This document shows positions 63,928 through 64,000 of a DNA stretch of 64,000 bases, in pieces. The notes beneath the pieces are model-generated. The model searched no databases. It was not told where the DNA came from and was given only the letters and a program-made list of their open reading frames with translations. The translations under genes and the position numbers were made by a program. This stretch comes from Heyndrickxia shackletonii (GTDB lineage Bacteria; Bacillota; Bacilli; Bacillales; Bacillaceae_C), in assembly GCF_001420715.1 (NCBI RefSeq), contig NZ_LJJC01000004.1, forward strand, positions 3,767,634 through 3,831,633. Reading direction: 5' to 3'. Numbering within the stretch: position 1 is the stretch's first letter; the number at the start of each line of letters is the position of its first letter.

Positions 63928-64000
63928 ATCGAGTAGGAGGAGGTGACTAACCCCCGACCTCTCACACCACCGTACGTACGGTTCCGTATACGGCGGTTCC
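63928..64000 (-). other. 3' end of a group II intron (domains V and VI)
   Basis: On the minus strand the edge sequence reads AACCGCCGTATACGGAACCG then TACGTACGGTGGTG, a domain V-like hairpin with the GNRA-like loop, followed by GTGAGAGGTCGGGGG..CACCTCCTCCTACTCGAT, like domain VI and the intron end of bacterial IIC-type introns. The intron body and its RT lie beyond the window. The exon junction is near 63928. Confidence 0.72.

Overview
The window looks like a chromosome segment of a low-GC, endospore-forming Bacillaceae bacterium (Bacillus, Neobacillus or a relative). The reasons are AT-rich DNA, strong AGGAGG-type ribosome binding sites, frequent TTG/GTG starts, many rho-independent hairpins, and Bacillus-type genes: RNase J, type-Z S14, a DUF3231 coat-like protein, a SipS-like signal peptidase, VanY and MocR proteins.

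Bases 1-30900 are mostly ordinary chromosome. First comes a LacI-controlled family-5 binding-protein ABC importer (1-4826), probably for a sugar oligomer, with two LacI-type operators. Next are signal peptidase I with a degenerate serine hydrolase, single genes for regulators and enzymes, a metallo-beta-lactamase-fold protein lacking two zinc ligands, a gene cut by an in-frame TGA, a stand-alone S14, RidA, RNase J and MscS. From 22.2 to 28.4 kb two adjacent minus-strand operons each begin with a c-di-GMP-I (GEMM-I) riboswitch followed by a terminator. One carries a sodium-coupled amino-acid transporter and a PLP decarboxylase; the other carries a STAS-like protein, a GNAT-like protein and a one-TM chemoreceptor.

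Bases 31-57 kb form an accessory, defence-rich island. It holds a DUF4279 cargo gene inside an inverted-repeat element, a divergent pair of reverse transcriptases resembling the two-RT antiviral system DRT3 with a foldable, ACACAA-containing RNA candidate between them, a decayed phage/plasmid replication module (DnaD and DnaB pseudogenes), a Wadjet system (order jetD-A-B-C) whose jetC has an in-frame stop, a MazF-type toxin-antitoxin pair, a nuclease-helicase (DUF2075), and an ABC-three-component system with a SMEK protein. A decayed copy of the DUF2075/small secreted protein locus at 32.7-33.4 kb is in direct orientation with the intact copy at 48.8-49.7 kb, so the DRT-Wadjet block sits between direct repeats.

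Bases 57-64 kb are remnants of mobile elements: terminase-like and Rep-like fragments, a two-gene locus with an HEPN-like motif interrupted by an intact IS21-family insertion sequence, a broken tyrosine integrase, and at the window edge the 3' end (domains V-VI) of a group II intron whose body lies outside the window. A tRNA-Leu remnant without a D-arm lies at 53.5 kb.

The strongest candidate for something undescribed is the two-RT module with its intergenic RNA (33.5-37.0 kb). Next are the inverted-repeat element family with ends TAACGGGTT-N10-GTGCAAA at 7.85-8.29 and 31.09-31.89 kb. All calls come from reading the sequence; no database search was run.
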